Assembly: GCA_031284645.1 (NCBI GenBank)
Contig: JAITXS010000117.1
Location: forward strand, 1-8,043
Source of the DNA: Spirochaetaceae bacterium
Lineage (GTDB): Bacteria; Spirochaetota; Spirochaetia; Treponematales; Breznakiellaceae
Direction: 5' to 3'
Length of the DNA stretch: 8,043 bases
Part shown: positions 1 through 6,650 of the stretch, piece by piece
How the letters are laid out: each line of letters starts with the position of its first letter
Numbering within the stretch: the first letter of the stretch is position 1
The notes under the pieces: model-generated
What the model saw: only the letters and a program-made list of their open reading frames with translations
Databases searched by the model: none
Told to the model about the DNA's origin: nothing
Translations under genes and position numbers: made by a program

Positions 1-742
1 GCCAAAAATTACCGCTTGTTTTTAACAGGCTTTCAAGAAGGGGCGCAAGCAGGGACTCCCCGCTATCCCTGCCGTAAGACGCGCTGTCCTGTGCTATAAG
101 GTTGATTTCTTTTACTCCCCGTTTTAAAAGCGCCTCGAATTCGCTTTGTATCCCGGGAATTGTCCTGCTTCGCAAGCTACCTCGTATAAGCGGAATCGCA
201 CAAAAAGAACAGGAATTATTACAACCTTCGGCAATTTTGATATAGGCCGAACCGGGTAGAGAAAGAAGCGGGCGCTCTCCTGAGATAAGTAGTGGCTGCG
301 AAGCAGATCGGAGTGGGCGGGGACTGTTTTTCGTTGGGGGAAGCGCCTCCGATTCAATTCCGGATTGGGCACAGGCAGCGTCGGGATCTTTTTTACCCTC
401 TTCCCCTTCCTTAAAAAGATATTCCACGATTTTCTGAATATCAGCGGAAGGGAAAATAACATCCGCCTCGACAAGCGATTTTGAGAGGTCTTGTGCGTAA
501 CGGACAGCGAGACAACCGGCAAGCATGATTTTTTTTAACGGGAAACGCTTTCGGAAGGCAAGCACCGTATTAATTGATTCCTGCTTTGCGCTTTCGATAA
601 AACCGCAGGAATTGACAATGATGATATCAGCATCTTCGGGGCCTACGGATTCCCAGTTGCCGCCGGATAAAAGAAACATCAATTGCTCTGAATCAACCTG
701 ATTTTTCGCACAGCCGAGGGATTCAATATAATAACGTTTCAC
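1..742 (-). CDS. rimO: Ribosomal protein S12 methylthiotransferase RimO, 3' part missing (runs off the left edge)
   Basis: Radical-SAM methylthiotransferase that, in the characterised family, adds a methylthio group to a conserved aspartate of ribosomal protein S12 in the cytoplasm. 247 codons are present of an expected ~440. The N-terminal MTTase domain carries three cluster cysteines: C11 (SLGCAKN), C46 (NSCGFIESAKQES) and C77 (AGCLAVRY). The radical-SAM CX3CX2C motif is C174, C178 and C181 (EGCNNSCSFCAIP). The wording NSCGFIE..K.ES and CAIPLIRG fits RimO better than its tRNA-modifying relative MiaB. The rest of the SAM domain and the C-terminal TRAM domain lie outside the window. The linker at residues ~112-160 is low in recognisable motifs and has an extra Cys (C124). 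The start is GTG at 742: the reading frame is closed upstream by the rodZ TAA, and no ATG occurs in the 12 bases between. Its ribosome binding site is weak, so translation may depend on rodZ. Confidence 0.93.
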   Translation of the reverse strand, partial: MKRYYIESLGCAKNQVDSEQLMFLLSGGNWESVGPEDADIIIVNSCGFIESAKQESINTVLAFRKRFPLKKIMLAGCLAVRYAQDLSKSLVEADVIFPSADIQKIVEYLFKEGEEGKKDPDAACAQSGIESEALPPTKNSPRPLRSASQPLLISGERPLLSLPGSAYIKIAEGCNNSCSFCAIPLIRGSLRSRTIPGIQSEFEALLKRGVKEINLIAQDSASYGRDSGESLLAPLLESLLKTSGNFW

Positions 743-754
743 GGAATATTTCGC

Positions 755-1885
755 TTAATTTTCGAGTCTTGTCTGAACAAGGCTGTATCTGCCGTCTTCG
801 CCCCGCCGCCAGAGAACATCGCTTACCACAACCTCACCGGCCGCGCCAATTTCCAGCGGCACTGTGCGGCCGCCTCCAATCGCCTGAATTTTTATGGAAC
901 CGGCATTGGAAATCCAGAGTCGTATACCGTTTTGAGCCTGAATGTCGAGTTGGTCTCCCCTGACAAAATAGCGCTCGTTGCGAAGCTGTCTGTCGGCTTC
1001 GCGGAGGATTTCCCAGCGGAACATACAGTTGCCCTGAAAAGAAATCTGCAAGGTAAAGGGGTAAGGATTATTGCCTGTCCAAACAAGCTGTTCTCCCCCT
1101 GTCACTCCGGTCATACTTGCCGCGCCGCCCGGGTTTGCTTCACCGCTGTTTGAGCCGGTAATGGCATTTTGGGTATTCGACGGCAGTGTCCGTGCATCAT
1201 ATTCATTAAGTTCAAGACGAAGTAAAACTCCGGTATCGGCGTTATTTTTAGCATAGTCGGATACACTGATACGAAGTTCCGGCACATCATCTTCGTTCGT
1301 ATCCAGCAGGGCTTCCTGGTTTAAATCCAGATCAAGCCTTCCGTTCGGCGTGGATAATACAACTGTCTCCCCAAGGCTCTCCAACCCCAGTTTGTACTGA
1401 CCTTCTCCTGATGGAATGACGATACTATCCCCGAGGAAGAAACGCTGCTCAAGGAAGCCGTTGTTCAATAAATATTCGATGGGTTTTCGCGGACTAAGTT
1501 CTATCGGCGGGCTATGCGATGCCCTGCTTACGGCGAAGAATACGATACCCGCAATTAAGCCGACTGACACAATAATAATCATCGGCATAATAAAAAAGCG
1601 CGGAAAGCGGGATGGTTTACTCAATAACTCACTGAGCGGTACGGATTGTTCCTGAATTTTCAAAACACGATACTGATCCAGTAAGGTTTTTGCGTCCAAG
1701 CCAAGAAATTCACCGTAGTTCTTTAAAAATCCGATAATATACGCTTCTGCGGGGAAAGCCCCGAACTCTTCAGCTTCAAGCGCGACAATATACTTTCGGG
1801 CTATATTTGTCTCACGCGTGACATCGCTAATCGTATAGCCTTTTTCTTCTCGAGCCGCGCTGAGTAATCCCCCGATATTTTTCAC
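755..1885 (-). CDS. rodZ: RodZ-like membrane-anchored helix-turn-helix protein
   Basis: 376 residues with RodZ architecture. A cytoplasmic XRE-like helix-turn-helix domain covers residues ~4-70 (G-LL--AREEKGYTISDV, then ARKYIVALE and IIGFLKNYGEFLGL). A single transmembrane segment follows at ~97-119. Next comes a long non-cytoplasmic region with a Gly/Ser/Asn-rich linker at ~236-266, then a beta-rich C-terminal DUF4115-like domain at ~270-357. In studied bacteria RodZ binds MreB through the HTH and supports rod shape; in a spirochaete the exact role is an inference. It starts with GTG at 1885, and its first bases overlap the lolA stop as GTGA, a classic coupling arrangement, with GGGAT-type ribosome binding bases ahead. 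The central region at ~125-235 is less recognisable and longer than in short RodZ proteins. A different HTH-TM regulator is possible but less likely given the C-terminal domain. Confidence 0.82.
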   Translation of the reverse strand: MKNIGGLLSAAREEKGYTISDVTRETNIARKYIVALEAEEFGAFPAEAYIIGFLKNYGEFLGLDAKTLLDQYRVLKIQEQSVPLSELLSKPSRFPRFFIMPMIIIVSVGLIAGIVFFAVSRASHSPPIELSPRKPIEYLLNNGFLEQRFFLGDSIVIPSGEGQYKLGLESLGETVVLSTPNGRLDLDLNQEALLDTNEDDVPELRISVSDYAKNNADTGVLLRLELNEYDARTLPSNTQNAITGSNSGEANPGGAASMTGVTGGEQLVWTGNNPYPFTLQISFQGNCMFRWEILREADRQLRNERYFVRGDQLDIQAQNGIRLWISNAGSIKIQAIGGGRTVPLEIGAAGEVVVSDVLWRRGEDGRYSLVQTRLEN

Positions 1886-2577
1886 TGATCCGTATCCCTA
1901 AATAAAAAGTTATTATAAATATTCGCGGACGCCGGAGAATCGTAGGTAAACCGCATCTCGGGAATTCCAATATTTGTTTTTACATTGATAAAATCAAACT
2001 GAACAAGAGCGCCGGAAAGGGTTGTCCCCTGCATACGCCGGATGATCAAACTTGTCGGATCCACACTTAGAATAATCTCGCGGAATCCTTCCGAGCCATA
2101 ACGGCGGGTAAGGCGCACCTTGACTACCATTTCCGAAGAAGAGTCGTCAAGTTTCACTGCCGCGGGCCCTGTTACAAAAGAAGCGGCAAAATTCCGCCTC
2201 AAAAGACTCAGTCCGTTAGCTGTCGCAAATCCTGTAGCTCCGAGTTTCCCCGCGCTTGATACTGTTTGATTAAGAATTGCCCGGTATGCGGGAAGATATA
2301 CGGTGAGTACTTCACCGTTAAACACAATGACCTGATCTTGCGGTGAAGAAAAATCAATCCGTAAAAAAGCCGGACTCCGGTAACTGAGCACCCCGCTCAT
2401 ATCGCTATCTCCGGAACGAATCTGTACTTTTGCCTCATAGTCTTTAAAACCGCTATAGACCGAAGATGCTCGTTCCATAAATTTTTCAGCAGTAACAATC
2501 TCCTGTGCGTCAAGTTGAACGCATAAAGATACGGCAACAACAAGTGGAAAAATTTTTAAAATACAGAATCTATTCAC
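1882..2577 (-). CDS. LolA-like periplasmic outer-membrane lipoprotein carrier
   Basis: 231-residue exported protein with a LolA-like fold pattern. A signal peptide covers residues 1-24 (basic N terminus, hydrophobic core ~8-20), with probable cleavage after LDA before QE. The C19 context is not a lipobox, so a soluble periplasmic protein is expected. After cleavage come the typical LolA beginnings (AEKFMERASSVYSGFKDYEA), a strand with RSPAFLRIDFSSP, then NGEVLTVYLP and a late strand with SLIIRRMQGTTLSGALVQFDF. LolA carries lipoproteins from the inner to the outer membrane; spirochaete relatives may have modified roles. A longer frame could begin at TTG 2598, but that codon lies at the terminator T-run. 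GTG 2577 has a good AAGAG ribosome binding site 6 bases upstream and makes a proper signal peptide, so it is preferred. It is first in the lolA-rodZ-rimO run. Confidence 0.8.
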   Translation of the reverse strand: MNRFCILKIFPLVVAVSLCVQLDAQEIVTAEKFMERASSVYSGFKDYEAKVQIRSGDSDMSGVLSYRSPAFLRIDFSSPQDQVIVFNGEVLTVYLPAYRAILNQTVSSAGKLGATGFATANGLSLLRRNFAASFVTGPAAVKLDDSSSEMVVKVRLTRRYGSEGFREIILSVDPTSLIIRRMQGTTLSGALVQFDFINVKTNIGIPEMRFTYDSPASANIYNNFLFRDTDQ

Positions 2578-2583
2578 AGTAAT

Positions 2584-2588
2584 CTCTT
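2584..2588 (-). promoter_or_regulatory. Ribosome binding site of the LolA-like gene
   Basis: AAGAG on the minus strand, six bases before GTG 2577. It supports GTG as the start over the upstream in-frame TTG at 2598, which has only the terminator stem and T-run ahead of it. Confidence 0.6.
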
Positions 2589-2596
2589 TAAATAAC

Positions 2597-2636
2597 AAAA
2601 AAACATTATAGCCGCTGTTTTTTAACAGCGGCTATA
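2597..2636 (-). terminator. Rho-independent terminator of the ABC importer operon
   Basis: A perfect 13-bp stem pairs 2607-2619 with 2624-2636 around a 4-base loop (2620-2623). On the minus strand it is followed, after three bases, by seven consecutive T (2603-2597). It begins nine bases after the permease stop codon. The plus strand shows no T-run after the hairpin, so it acts in the minus direction. Confidence 0.88.
2605..2610 (-). promoter_or_regulatory. Possible -10 element for lolA-rodZ-rimO inside the terminator stem
   Basis: A perfect TATAAT occurs on the minus strand at the base of the 3' arm of the hairpin terminator. Transcription from it would begin near 2597 and give a leader of about 20 bases carrying the AAGAG ribosome binding site. 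No convincing -35 box lies 16-18 bases upstream and there is no TGn extension, so the assignment is tentative. The lolA run otherwise needs a promoter inside the permease gene or read-through of the terminator. Confidence 0.35.
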
Positions 2637-2645
2637 CCTAAAACA

Positions 2646-4289
2646 TTACATACTTAATTCGCGCTTGCCTGAGAGTTTAAAGAACAGGAGCAGGGAAATA
2701 ACGGTAACAGCGGAAAGTATCGCGGAAAGCGCGGCAGCAGTGCCGTAATTACCGCGGAGAACTTCCGTATAAATCGCTATCGTCATAGTACGAGTTGCCG
2801 TTGTATACAAAAGTATAGACGTGCTTAACTCGGTTAATATCGAAATCCAGCTGAGTATTGCTCCTGAAAAAATACCGGGCAGCATAGCGGGCAGAGTAAC
2901 TCTGGTGAACGTTTTAAATTTTGACGCTCCCAAACTTATCGCCGCTTCTTCGGTACTTATATTCACCTGATGTAAAATTGCGCTGCTCGAACGTATCGTA
3001 TACGGCAGACGCCTGATGGTAAAGGCCAAAATCATGATAAAAGCCGTTCCGCTTAGCATAAGCGGCTGCTTGTTGAAGGTAACAATCAAGGCAATACCAA
3101 GAATTGATCCCGGCACTATGTAGGGGAACATCGTCGATACATCAAGCATGTTCGTGAGTGAACTTCGGCGGCGTACCGTAACATAGGCGATAAGGCTTGC
3201 CACGATGATGATCACAACTAATGCAATAAGGCCCAAGACAAAGGAATTCCGTATCGCATCCCCGACCTTGGAGAACGCGACTACATAACTGTCGAGGGAA
3301 TAGCCCTTAACAAAGATTTTTCCGCTTGTCTTCAGAAAAGATGTGTAGATGACGTACAGCTGCGGCATGATAGCCAGAAAGATGTATAAATAGACAAACC
3401 CGTGGGCAAATATGCTCCGCAGTCCCTTTTCTTTTTTGGCCTGAATCGGGCTTAGAGAGGACATTTTATACGCTTTCTTTTCTGCGATAAATTTTTGCAC
3501 AAGAAAGATCGATATGGCAAAAATAACAACCATGACACTGATTGCCGCAGCGAAGCTGTCGTCCTCGCCCATTTCACTAATAAATTCGTTAAAAATGAGA
3601 ACCGGAACTGTCCTGAAGCCTTCACCTATCAGCATCGGCGTACCAAAGTCGGCAAGCGCGCGCATAAAAACAAGGAGACTTCCGGCAAGTATGGTCGGGA
3701 GGATTAACGGCGCTATGATTTTGAGCATCTTTTGAATGCCGGTACAGCGCATGCTTTCCGCCGCTTCAATGAGAGATCGGTCAACCGTCTTTAATGCTCC
3801 GGCGACATACATATAAATAAGCGGGGTCGGCTGAAGGGTGAGTACTAAAAGTATGCCCGGAAACCCATAGATACCGGGTAATTGTATGCCGAATAGAGAC
3901 TTGCACAGATTGGTAACAACGCCGTTTCTGCCTAAAAGCAAAATCCACGAATAAGCCCCGATAAACGGAGCACTGGTCGAGGATATTAAAATCAGTATCT
4001 GGATGGCAGAAGCAAAGCGGATTTTTACCGTGGTTAGAATATAGGCTAAGGGTACGGCAATGATTATAGTCAGGAATGTAACACAAACGGTAACCGCCAA
4101 ACTGTTAAGAATAACGCCGTAGTAGTACTTTGATGAAAAAAACTTTTCAAATGCCGCAAATGAAATACCCTCGGGCCCTACAACGCTTTTTGCGAGTAAG
4201 GTAATCAGCGGATAGAGCATAAAAACAAGATAAAGGACGAAGGCGCCGACAGACACCAAGGTCCATGCGTCTCTTTTTTGTTTTTCCAT
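2646..4289 (-). CDS. Fused two-domain ABC importer permease (FbpB/AfuB/PhnU2 type)
   Basis: 547-residue inner-membrane permease made of two tandem BPD_transp_1 halves, about 12 transmembrane segments in all: roughly residues 10-270 and 290-547, joined by a basic linker (~268-292, including KKEKG). It forms the channel for the solute delivered by the lipoprotein at 5410-6411. The second ATPase-docking loop is canonical, EAAISLGAS at 448-456. The first, EAAESMRCTG at 175-184, keeps EAA but has Arg where the conserved Gly is expected. The start is ATG 4289, three bases after the ATPase stop, with a strong GGAAGG ribosome binding site inside the end of the ATPase gene, so the two are probably coupled. 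Length and fusion match the Fe(III) FbpB family and also the proposed aminoethylphosphonate PhnU2 permeases; the sequence alone does not decide the substrate. Confidence 0.9.
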   Translation of the reverse strand: MEKQKRDAWTLVSVGAFVLYLVFMLYPLITLLAKSVVGPEGISFAAFEKFFSSKYYYGVILNSLAVTVCVTFLTIIIAVPLAYILTTVKIRFASAIQILILISSTSAPFIGAYSWILLLGRNGVVTNLCKSLFGIQLPGIYGFPGILLVLTLQPTPLIYMYVAGALKTVDRSLIEAAESMRCTGIQKMLKIIAPLILPTILAGSLLVFMRALADFGTPMLIGEGFRTVPVLIFNEFISEMGEDDSFAAAISVMVVIFAISIFLVQKFIAEKKAYKMSSLSPIQAKKEKGLRSIFAHGFVYLYIFLAIMPQLYVIYTSFLKTSGKIFVKGYSLDSYVVAFSKVGDAIRNSFVLGLIALVVIIIVASLIAYVTVRRRSSLTNMLDVSTMFPYIVPGSILGIALIVTFNKQPLMLSGTAFIMILAFTIRRLPYTIRSSSAILHQVNISTEEAAISLGASKFKTFTRVTLPAMLPGIFSGAILSWISILTELSTSILLYTTATRTMTIAIYTEVLRGNYGTAAALSAILSAVTVISLLLFFKLSGKRELSM

Positions 4290-4292
4290 TTG

Positions 4293-5384
4293 TTACCTTC
4301 CTGAAGAAAGGCTGCGTTCGCCCGATTCGTTAAAGACGTTTATTCTGTCCGGATAGACTTTAAGGGTTATCTTGTCTCCGTTTTTCAAGCCGTGCCCGCT
4401 ATTTGTCTGTTCGACAAACTCAATATATTGATTATTTTCGAGTTTTACGAAATTTTGCGTGTACAAACCAAGAAGCACAGAACTGGCAACAACGCCTTTG
4501 ATGCCCTGTGAATCATCACTGAGGTAGAATTCCTCGGGACGTATCGAAACTTTTACCGGAAGCTCTCCTCCTTCAAAGCGGAGCGGGGCACCGCTCATAT
4601 TAACCGTATAATCCCCGATGGAAAGCTCCGGTGCGCCGCCGGAACCTTTTAATTTCCCGGGCATAATCGTTGAATGGCCTATAAACGTTGCCACAAAAAC
4701 ATTTGCCGGTCTTTGGTAGATTTCACGCGGGCTGCCAATGTGCTGTATCACGCCGCCGTTCATGATGGCTATGCGGTCTGAAACAGCCATTGCCTCTTCC
4801 TGATCGTGGGTAACATACACCGTTGTAATATTGATGGATTTTTGTATATCCCTGATCGCGTTCCGCATTTCAACACGGAGTTTTGCGTCAAGATTTGAAA
4901 GCGGCTCGTCCATAAGGAGCACGTCAGGCTCTATAACGATGGCGCGGGCAAGCGCCACACGCTGTTGCTGCCCGCCGGAAAGACGTTCGGGCATCCTGTC
5001 TCTAAATTGATCGATTTTGACCGTTGCCAGTATTTTATCCACACGTTTTTCTATTTCATCTTTCGGGACATTTCTGTTGGTAAGGCCAAACGCAACATTT
5101 TTCCAGACATTCATGTGCGGGAATATCGCATAGTTTTGGAAAACCATGCCGATATTACGCTTTCCCGGAGGTAAGTTGTTAATAACCGTATCGTTAAACT
5201 GGATCGTACCGCCTTCAATACTGTTAAAGCCGGCAATCATACGCAAAAGCGTTGTTTTACCGCAGCCCGAAGGCCCCAGGAGGGTGAAAAATTCCCCCTC
5301 CTGTATTTCTAACGAAAGATCCGGGATTATAACTGATTCCCCATATTTTTTTACTACCTTATCGCATATTATTTTTACGCTCAT
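4293..5384 (-). CDS. ABC importer ATP-binding protein (FbpC/PotA/PhnT-like)
   Basis: 363-residue cytoplasmic ATPase that powers the importer. Visible elements in order: A-loop Tyr15; Walker A GPSGCGKTT at 37-45; Q-loop Gln83; signature LSGGQQQR at 135-142; Walker B VLLMDEP at 155-161; D-loop SNLDA at 163-167; switch His193 in VTHDQEEA. The C-terminal ~130 residues form a TOBE-type regulatory domain (for example VKVSIRPEEF at ~277-286), as in the CUT1/Fe/polyamine subfamily. All catalytic residues are present. The start is ATG 5384, behind a purine-rich GGGGGAGAG stretch, 25 bases after the binding-protein stop. It cannot be PotA of the neighbouring pot operon by position: it sits between its own binding protein and permease. 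The substrate is inferred only from context. Confidence 0.93.
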   Translation of the reverse strand: MSVKIICDKVVKKYGESVIIPDLSLEIQEGEFFTLLGPSGCGKTTLLRMIAGFNSIEGGTIQFNDTVINNLPPGKRNIGMVFQNYAIFPHMNVWKNVAFGLTNRNVPKDEIEKRVDKILATVKIDQFRDRMPERLSGGQQQRVALARAIVIEPDVLLMDEPLSNLDAKLRVEMRNAIRDIQKSINITTVYVTHDQEEAMAVSDRIAIMNGGVIQHIGSPREIYQRPANVFVATFIGHSTIMPGKLKGSGGAPELSIGDYTVNMSGAPLRFEGGELPVKVSIRPEEFYLSDDSQGIKGVVASSVLLGLYTQNFVKLENNQYIEFVEQTNSGHGLKNGDKITLKVYPDRINVFNESGERSLSSGR

Positions 5385-5409
5385 AAGCTTTTCTCTCCCC
5401 CTTAACGAT

Positions 5410-6411
5410 TTATTTTACTGAAGTAATAAGCGTCCGGTAGCGTTCAATAATTTGAGCTTTTTCTTTTTCGAGGATTGATGAATCTTCTTTAATGATATTG
5501 ATTTCCGAAATCGGCTTCATATAAACGCCTAATGCCGCATCTCCGCGAACGGGACGTACGGTAAGCTGGGTACCGATAATATCCTGAGCTTCCTTGCTTA
5601 CGATAAAGTCAACCCATTTTTGAGCGCTTTCTTTGTTTTTAGCGTTCTTGATGATGCCGGTAAGGGCCGGAAGGAAGGATACACCTTCTTTCATATAAAC
5701 AATCTTGACCGGAGCGCCGTCACGGACATAGGTTGCCGACGGATCTTCATAGGTAATACCCACAGTATATTCGCCGTCCGCAACGCCTTTATGAACAATT
5801 GAAGAACTGTTGGCTGTTTTTCCGTCAAGCTGAATCAGGAGATTTTTGACATAGTCCCAACCCTTGTCGGACAGATAATCACCGCTGCCCATATCATAAA
5901 GCATATTGGAAATTTGTGCGAAAGCAGAGCTTGAATTCGTGGGATCGCCCATGATCATCTTCCCTTTCAAAGCCGGGTTAAGGAGATCCTGGTAGCCTTC
6001 TACTTTAACATCCCCGATTAAATTGGTATTCACCAAAAGGACGCTGCCGTCGAGACAGTAAGGAGTCATTTTTCCTGCGATATTTTGATACTGGGGAAGA
6101 ACGCCTTTGTTGTTCGCCGAAACATAGTCATCAAGCAGCTCGGCTTTGTAATTCTGAACCTGTCCACCCCAAACGACATCCGCATTGGGATTGTTTTTTT
6201 CTGATTCAATGCGTTTCCACACTTCGCCGGTACCCGCTGAAATGATATTCACTTTTACACCTGTCGTAGCCTCAAATTTGGGGACGAGATTGTTAACGAG
6301 ACCCTCGCTATTAGGTGAATAGATCACCAGCTCGGCACTGTCTTTTTTCTGACAAGACATAACAAAAATTCCCAGTATAAGGGGGAACAAAAGGATAAGA
6401 CTCTTTTTCAT
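5410..6411 (-). CDS. Solute-binding lipoprotein of the ABC importer (family 1 / FbpA-AfuA-PhnS-like)
   Basis: 333-residue extracytoplasmic solute-binding protein that would capture the ligand for the ATPase and permease encoded directly downstream. A lipoprotein signal peptide (MKKSLILLFPLILGIFVMSC) places the lipidated Cys at residue 20; VMSC is a loose lipobox, as is common in spirochaetes. The mature part has the periplasmic-binding fold: ELVIYSPNSEGL at ~27-38, ADVVWGGQ at ~77-84, GDPTNSSSAF at ~155-164, ADGEYTVGITYEDP at ~211-224. FbpA-type iron binders use a paired Tyr-Tyr in the second domain; no such pair is visible here and a TYEDP motif stands near that region. Sugar-phosphate or phosphonate binding is therefore plausible. 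The start is ATG 6411 with a strong AAGGAG site. A longer in-frame TTG at 6456 lies in an inverted repeat and would bury the signal peptide. Confidence 0.88.
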   Translation of the reverse strand: MKKSLILLFPLILGIFVMSCQKKDSAELVIYSPNSEGLVNNLVPKFEATTGVKVNIISAGTGEVWKRIESEKNNPNADVVWGGQVQNYKAELLDDYVSANNKGVLPQYQNIAGKMTPYCLDGSVLLVNTNLIGDVKVEGYQDLLNPALKGKMIMGDPTNSSSAFAQISNMLYDMGSGDYLSDKGWDYVKNLLIQLDGKTANSSSIVHKGVADGEYTVGITYEDPSATYVRDGAPVKIVYMKEGVSFLPALTGIIKNAKNKESAQKWVDFIVSKEAQDIIGTQLTVRPVRGDAALGVYMKPISEINIIKEDSSILEKEKAQIIERYRTLITSVK

Positions 6412-6420
6412 ATAACTGAA

Positions 6421-6426
6421 CTCCTT
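6421..6426 (-). promoter_or_regulatory. Ribosome binding site of the solute-binding lipoprotein gene
   Basis: AAGGAG on the minus strand, nine bases before ATG 6411. It fixes this ATG as the start and rules against the 15-codon upstream extension. Confidence 0.8.
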
Positions 6427-6429
6427 GGA

Positions 6430-6456
6430 TTGCACGAAAACTTCATTGTCGTGCAA
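6430..6456 (-). promoter_or_regulatory. 8-bp perfect inverted repeat in the importer leader (operator or hairpin)
   Basis: TTGCACGA (6430-6437) and TCGTGCAA (6449-6456) are perfect inverted copies separated by 11 bases. The repeat ends three bases before the AAGGAG ribosome binding site of the binding-protein gene and covers the start point expected from the candidate promoter at 6459-6487. It could be a repressor site over the start of transcription or an mRNA hairpin affecting ribosome access. It does not resemble a Fur box or a DtxR-type site. There is no T-run after it, so it is not a terminator. Confidence 0.5.
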
Positions 6457-6458
6457 AA

Positions 6459-6487
6459 ATTAAAATATTTTATTAAGGGTACTACAA
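6459..6487 (-). promoter_or_regulatory. Candidate promoter of the ABC importer operon
   Basis: On the minus strand TTGTAG (6487-6482) and TTTAAT (6464-6459) are separated by 17 bases, giving a fair -10 (5/6) and a weak -35 (3/6). Transcription would start near 6452, at the inverted repeat. An alternative is TTGCGG with TATTCT, 16 bases apart, a little further upstream. Both are read by eye only. Confidence 0.35.
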
Positions 6488-6500
6488 GAATACGTTTAAA

Positions 6501-6526
6501 GCAATGGGCCGCAATGGGGCGCATTG
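6501..6526. repeat. CAATG direct and inverted repeat cluster in the divergent intergenic region
   Basis: GCAATGGG occurs twice with a 10-base period (6501-6508, 6511-6518) and is followed by an inverted CATTG. The outer parts CAATGGGCC (6502-6510) and GGCGCATTG (6518-6526) match as an inverted repeat at 8 of 9 positions. One-helical-turn spacing in the region between divergent genes suggests a protein-binding site, but no specific regulator is recognised. Confidence 0.4.
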
Positions 6527-6595
6527 ACTTATAAATAATTTAAGCGAAAACAGGGAATATCTGAGCTGCAATTCAACTTGCAAAGAGGAATTCTG

Positions 6596-6624
6596 TTGAA
6601 ATTTACCGGAAATTTAATTTTTAT
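6596..6624 (+). promoter_or_regulatory. Candidate promoter of the small membrane protein gene
   Basis: TTGAAA (6596-6601) and TTTTAT (6619-6624) are separated by 17 bases (5/6 and 4/6 to consensus), placing the start point near 6631, about 20 bases before ATG 6651. Confidence 0.35.
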
Positions 6625-6650
6625 CCGCTATTCCCGAAAATGTAAGAGAG

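Noticed and set aside
124..522. Minus-strand frame of 132 codons
   Set aside because: It lies in another frame of the rimO region. The rimO frame carries all expected cysteine motifs; this one has no recognisable domain.
769..1655. Several plus-strand frames of 61-79 codons, and one other minus-strand frame at 892-1086
   Set aside because: All overlap the rodZ-like coding sequence, lack ribosome binding sites and have compositions typical of shadow frames.
2578..2598. 7-codon extension of the LolA-like protein from TTG 2598
   Set aside because: The TTG lies at the terminator T-run with no ribosome binding site; GTG 2577 has AAGAG at good spacing.
3495..4086. Plus- and minus-strand frames inside the permease gene
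   Set aside because: The permease frame explains the region with clear membrane spans and EAA loops; the alternatives show no motif.
4965..5421. Plus-strand frames opposite the ATPase gene
   Set aside because: They are antisense to Walker A, Q-loop and signature codons that are clearly under protein-level constraint.
6412..6456. 15-codon N-terminal extension of the solute-binding protein from TTG 6456
   Set aside because: It would place a polar stretch before the lipoprotein signal and overlaps the inverted repeat; ATG 6411 has a strong AAGGAG site.
6430..6456. Inverted repeat as a Fur or DtxR-type metal box
   Set aside because: It does not match the Fur or DtxR consensus patterns in sequence or spacing.
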